Below, piece by piece: positions 61,078 to 64,000 of a stretch of DNA of 64,000 nucleotides. How positions within the stretch are numbered: the stretch's first letter is position 1; the number at the start of each line of letters is the position of its first letter. The DNA is from Alphaproteobacteria bacterium. Lineage in GTDB: Bacteria; Pseudomonadota; Alphaproteobacteria; GCA-2731375. A program made the translations under genes and the position numbers. The notes below the pieces were generated by a model, which was not told where the DNA came from, ran no database searches, and was given only the letters and a program-made list of their open reading frames with translations. The DNA lies in the NCBI GenBank assembly GCA_016776605.1, contig JADHTB010000017.1, forward strand, positions 23,274 to 87,273, in the 5' to 3' direction.

Positions 61078-61101
61078 ATGGAAAAAAGCAGCGCAACCCA
61101 G

Positions 61102-61446
61102 CTAAAATAACTTAAGCTGATCGGGTTTTTTCGGTTCTTCAGCCCGGCTACCTTTGAATGATTTGATGTTTTCATACTGTTTATCGGTAATCGTCAGAAT
61201 GTTTACGGAGCCTTCGGCGGGTACACTGGCGGCAATTTTACGCTCCAAGCTCTGGGCCGCAGCACGACCGCTCAACAGCCGATAATAGATCGAAAACTGT
61301 GCCATGTGAAAGCCGTGATCCAACAATGAATTGCGGAATCTGGTGGCTGCCCTACGCTCTTCAGGTTCCACCACAGGCAAGTCGAACATCACGATCATCC
61401 ACAAGGTTCTATACCCACTCAACCAGGTTTCGCGATCAGGAATCAT
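61102..61446 (-). CDS. cas2: CRISPR-associated endonuclease Cas2
   Basis: A 114-residue Cas2 with the ferredoxin-like start YRTLWMIVMFDLPVV, containing the conserved early Asp, RFRNSLLDHGFHMAQFSIYYRL and a C-terminal ITDKQYENIKSF. It pairs with Cas1 to insert spacers. The ATG at 61446 lies 4 bases past the cas1 stop, with AGG upstream. A longer frame overlaps cas1 and is not credible. Confidence 0.92.
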   Translation of the reverse strand: MIPDRETWLSGYRTLWMIVMFDLPVVEPEERRAATRFRNSLLDHGFHMAQFSIYYRLLSGRAAAQSLERKIAASVPAEGSVNILTITDKQYENIKSFKGSRAEEPKKPDQLKLF

Positions 61447-61450
61447 CAAC

Positions 61451-62371
61451 CTACAACAGTCGGTTGGACGGCACGATTTGGGCCAGATCCAGCAGATCCT
61501 TTTTAGCGGCCAAGCTGGTCGCGAGCGATTGGGCCAGCCGCCCAAGACAATTGATTAGAGGCGACGAGCCAATTTCCGTAATTAGGTCCTGTTGCAAAAC
61601 TGCTGCCAAACGGCGTTTCCGATTCGGATCGAGGTCAGCAATTTGATCGCCATCTGCCTCGGCGAAATCGCGGGCGATGGTGTCTACCAAGGGGCGGAAC
61701 GGCTCCATCAGATCATCAACCAAGGCGAAGGAGTTGACACGGCTGCCGTGGCGCAGGCCCAGAGCTGGGTTAAGGCCCGCGCCACAGACCGCCCGGGCCG
61801 TTGCCGCTCGCAACACCGTATAGCCGTAGTTCAGATAGCTGTTGGCATCCACAGCCGCTCGTTCCCGGCGGAAACCCGACGCCATTAGCGCCGGCCAATA
61901 GTGACGCGCGGCCTGGGCCTCCATGTTTTCAGGATCGCCGGATTTGACCCGCCGTTGAAGCACCGCCAGTTCCGTTAGCTTGTCATGCTCTGGCGCGTGT
62001 TTGGCCAGGATCAATGCCTGATTGCCGATTTTGGCCCGTACCAGACGTTGCCACAGGCGCTTTTTCAACGGCTCGCCGGCATTGATCTGATCGTGCAGCA
62101 CGCCGGCGGCCTCAAAATGCACACCAAACGGCAAGGTAAACGACAGGGGATGCCAGTTATGCCCGCACACGACAATCACCGCCCGCCGCTCCGCCAGGGC
62201 CACCATTACTTGTTTGGACAAGGTGATTTGTGGGCCCGACAGGACCAGCGCCGTTATATCGTCCAACGGCACCTGGCCCAGCGTCTCCCCGTCCGCTACA
62301 ACCTTCAAGAAGCCACGGTGGATGGAAAGGTGCCGCCCCGCCTCGGCCACATCGACAATACCGCCGATCAT
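61451..62371 (-). CDS. cas1: CRISPR-associated endonuclease Cas1 (type II)
   Basis: A 306-residue spacer integrase. The N-terminal beta-domain has LSIHRGFLKV and DITALVLSG, and the catalytic helical domain has the metal-binding Glu in DPENMEAQAARHYW, followed by the His of LGLRHGS and Asp residues near DLMEPFRPLVD. Its ATG overlaps the cas9 stop (ATGA), indicating translational coupling. Length is normal for type II-C. Confidence 0.95.
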   Translation of the reverse strand: MIGGIVDVAEAGRHLSIHRGFLKVVADGETLGQVPLDDITALVLSGPQITLSKQVMVALAERRAVIVVCGHNWHPLSFTLPFGVHFEAAGVLHDQINAGEPLKKRLWQRLVRAKIGNQALILAKHAPEHDKLTELAVLQRRVKSGDPENMEAQAARHYWPALMASGFRRERAAVDANSYLNYGYTVLRAATARAVCGAGLNPALGLRHGSRVNSFALVDDLMEPFRPLVDTIARDFAEADGDQIADLDPNRKRRLAAVLQQDLITEIGSSPLINCLGRLAQSLATSLAAKKDLLDLAQIVPSNRLL

Positions 62372-64000
62372 AAGTTCCCTCCTGGCCCCTTCAATATCTG
62401 TCCGGCGGACGTAGCATGGATCTGCCGCAAGCCCATCAGGGCAAGCGCATTAATACTGACGTAACGTCGGGGCGCATCAGTCAATTCCTGAGGTTTCAGA
62501 TCTAGTCGGTTATCTGTCGTGCTGAAGCCCGCCACGCGCATAATCCGCTCCTGCCCTTGTTCTGTGAAGGCAACCATATCGTTCTTGAACAGGCGCATAA
62601 TGAATTTCGCCGCTGGGTGGGGTTTCTTCGCCGCCTTGTCTGGCGCACCGGCACCGGTTTCCACATAGGACCAGAATACACCCTGCCATTTGAACTGACC
62701 CGCCTGCCAACCGCCCGCCTGTCCCTTGGGAACCCGCCAGATATCACAGCAAGCATAAGAGCCCAGGGCATAGCCTTTATAAGGCGCCGACGGCACTGGC
62801 CGTACCGTTTGGTCGGCAATCAAAATCCGCACTCGCCTGACACCGTGGATCCTACTGAAATCGGCCAGCACCTTGTCATGCTTTTGGCCCATGGCAGCCG
62901 CCAAATGTTCCGCCACTGCTTTGCGTAGGTTCGGATCGCGAATGGCGCTGCACTCCTTCACGGACAACTGCGCCAGCGCCTTGCGGGTTACCAGACCATG
63001 GTGGGGCAAATCCGGATCTCGGCGATTTTCAGCAATAAAGCCATAGGCGGTTTCGTTAAACATCGCCCCTTGCAGGCCATGATCCGGTTTATACGAGACG
63101 ATAATCTCTGGCACGCGGTCACGGATCGCCTGGTTCAGGGCGGGATCCAGGTCCGGCACCGCCAGGTGAACTCGATCATCGGCCCCGCGCGCCGTCAGTC
63201 GGCTGACCTGAGTAAGCAGACCACGATCGATGAGGCCGATGACGGCGGCATCAACCGCATGGTGGCGATGGTCTTCCCGACTTTTTTTGTTATCGTCAGC
63301 CAGGATTCCGTTCAGGTGCCATTTGCCGCGCACCAAGGCCGTCAAACGGCCAGGGTTGGGCACCACCTGACCGACGCCGTCCAAGGCATGCAAGTAACTG
63401 GTCGCCGCCCGCGCCATATAGGCGGTATCGGTCAACTGCCGGGCAATAAACCCATGATCCTTAAGGTAGCGGTCAAAGGCGTTGGCGCCAAAGCGCCAGC
63501 GCTTGTTGTTAGGCAGGCCTTCAACCCGCTGCAAAATCTCCGCCCAGACGATGCCCTGTTCGGCCCGCCGGTCATCGGCAAAGGCTTCGTGTGGAGAGTC
63601 ATTACCCTTTAGGCGATTGGCCCAACGCATGGCTAAGGTGAGGTTGGACATGGAGTCATCCAAAGTTCGCGAGAACGGCAGCAGATGCTCAATCTCCACC
63701 TCACCATTGAATAACTGCGCCGCCGAAATTGTCCTGCCGGTAAAGACGCAGCGCCGTGGCAGATCGCCCTTACCCAGTTCTTCCCAAAGTTTGACTTTCT
63801 TCAAATCGAGGGCTGACATATCAGGCATGTTATGCTCGGCTTTGATACGATCGTTCTGCCGTTGGTTCTTGGCCTGCTGTTTTTCGATCTCCTCGCGCAT
63901 TTTTTTGGGTAGCTTAAGATCGCGGGTCATCTCTACATGGATTTCCACAGGGGCGCTGCCGAAACGCTCCACCAACCCGTTTACCACGCGGCGCATTTGG
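62368..64000 (-). CDS. cas9: CRISPR-associated endonuclease Cas9 (type II-C), N-terminal part outside window
   Basis: The last 543 codons are visible; the frame is open to the right edge. The start of the visible part is RuvC-II with the catalytic Glu in EIHVEMTRDLK. Then comes the HNH domain with CVFTG and EIEHLLPFSRTLDDSMSNLTLAMRWANRLKGN (catalytic His in IEHLLP, Asn later), then RuvC-III with HHAVDAAVIG. The C-terminal third is the wedge/PAM-interacting region. RuvC-I, the bridge helix and the REC lobe are missing. With cas1 and cas2 it forms a leftward operon. No csn2 or cas4 is present, so type II-C is the fit. Confidence 0.96.
   Translation of the reverse strand, partial: QMRRVVNGLVERFGSAPVEIHVEMTRDLKLPKKMREEIEKQQAKNQRQNDRIKAEHNMPDMSALDLKKVKLWEELGKGDLPRRCVFTGRTISAAQLFNGEVEIEHLLPFSRTLDDSMSNLTLAMRWANRLKGNDSPHEAFADDRRAEQGIVWAEILQRVEGLPNNKRWRFGANAFDRYLKDHGFIARQLTDTAYMARAATSYLHALDGVGQVVPNPGRLTALVRGKWHLNGILADDNKKSREDHRHHAVDAAVIGLIDRGLLTQVSRLTARGADDRVHLAVPDLDPALNQAIRDRVPEIIVSYKPDHGLQGAMFNETAYGFIAENRRDPDLPHHGLVTRKALAQLSVKECSAIRDPNLRKAVAEHLAAAMGQKHDKVLADFSRIHGVRRVRILIADQTVRPVPSAPYKGYALGSYACCDIWRVPKGQAGGWQAGQFKWQGVFWSYVETGAGAPDKAAKKPHPAAKFIMRLFKNDMVAFTEQGQERIMRVAGFSTTDNRLDLKPQELTDAPRRYVSINALALMGLRQIHATSAGQILKGPGGNL

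Noticed and set aside
61090-61103. Possible anti-repeat GCGCAACCC next to cas2 for a tracrRNA
   Set aside because: Only nine bases match the expected anti-repeat and the match breaks off after that. The stretch is too short and lies between a terminator and the cas2 stop.
59822-64000. Genomic island inserted at the tRNA-Met gene (CRISPR locus as mobile element)
   Set aside because: No integrase and no repeat of the tRNA 3' end is visible within the window. The array begins about 500 bases after the tRNA. The right boundary lies outside the window, so it stays undecided rather than supported.

Overview
The window is a GC-rich bacterial chromosome segment, almost certainly alphaproteobacterial and probably from a heterotrophic Rhodospirillales-like lineage. 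The evidence is the rluD-rpoH gene order, the gltBD pair, many CaiB/BaiF CoA-transferases, FAA-hydrolase, VOC and LLM-type oxidoreductase genes, and a type II-C CRISPR-Cas9 locus with an alphaproteobacterial-style repeat (GTTGCGGG...). About sixty protein genes and one tRNA are supported. I see no rRNA, prophage or transposase gene.

Layout. 1-2630: end of a flavin-dependent (LLM) oxidoreductase, a CobW-type GTPase and an EamA transporter. 2641-8774: glutamate synthase gltB-gltD, transcribed leftward and probably continuing into the EamA gene. 9190-14757: an FMN hydroxy-acid oxidase/NTF2/cupin operon, an amidohydrolase, a zinc-ribbon methyltransferase, a CoA-transferase and glyoxalase I. 14870-18596: CoA-transferase, 2-hydroxyacyl-CoA lyase-like TPP enzyme and SDR, which read as a one-carbon chain-shortening module. 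18785-26213: nitronate-monooxygenase-like proteins, a PPOX flavoprotein, a phosphatase, DUF1326, an amidohydrolase and an ADP-forming acyl-CoA synthetase. 26531-32983: acyl-CoA dehydrogenase, enoyl-CoA hydratase, NUDIX, ABC permease, PRISE reductase, VOC, GIY-YIG and MetE-like genes. 33003-37060: core genes rpoH, rluD, a JAMM peptidase and threonine aldolase. 37080-48794: a catabolic block with two FAA hydrolases, a flavin aromatic hydroxylase, a BenE benzoate-type symporter and methyltransferases. 48897-59609: acyl-CoA synthetase, phytanoyl-CoA dioxygenase, a membrane/periplasmic cytochrome c cluster, lactonase-like MBL, GST, a Rap1a/Tai-like secreted protein, CoA-transferase, NnrS and PdxH. 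59822-64000: tRNA-Met(CAT), a 10-repeat CRISPR array and cas2-cas1-cas9, with cas9 cut by the window edge.

The most unusual content is between the genes. Several families of small palindromic elements are dispersed in the window. Three copies of a near-perfect hairpin built on GGGGACACAATACTTATAT all sit between convergent genes. Two 104-bp elements, about 96% identical and ending in TAGAGCA/TGCTCTA, both sit between divergent genes. A 265-bp element sharing the TAGAGCA ends carries two inverted REP-like hairpins. Several genes take their stop codon from these termini. Tandem duplications of about 15 bp recur at gene ends and starts.

In the CRISPR locus the array appears to be transcribed on the + strand, opposite to cas9-cas1-cas2, and ends at a rho-independent terminator beside cas2. 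No convincing tracrRNA is visible, apart from a possible dual role for the degenerate terminal repeat.
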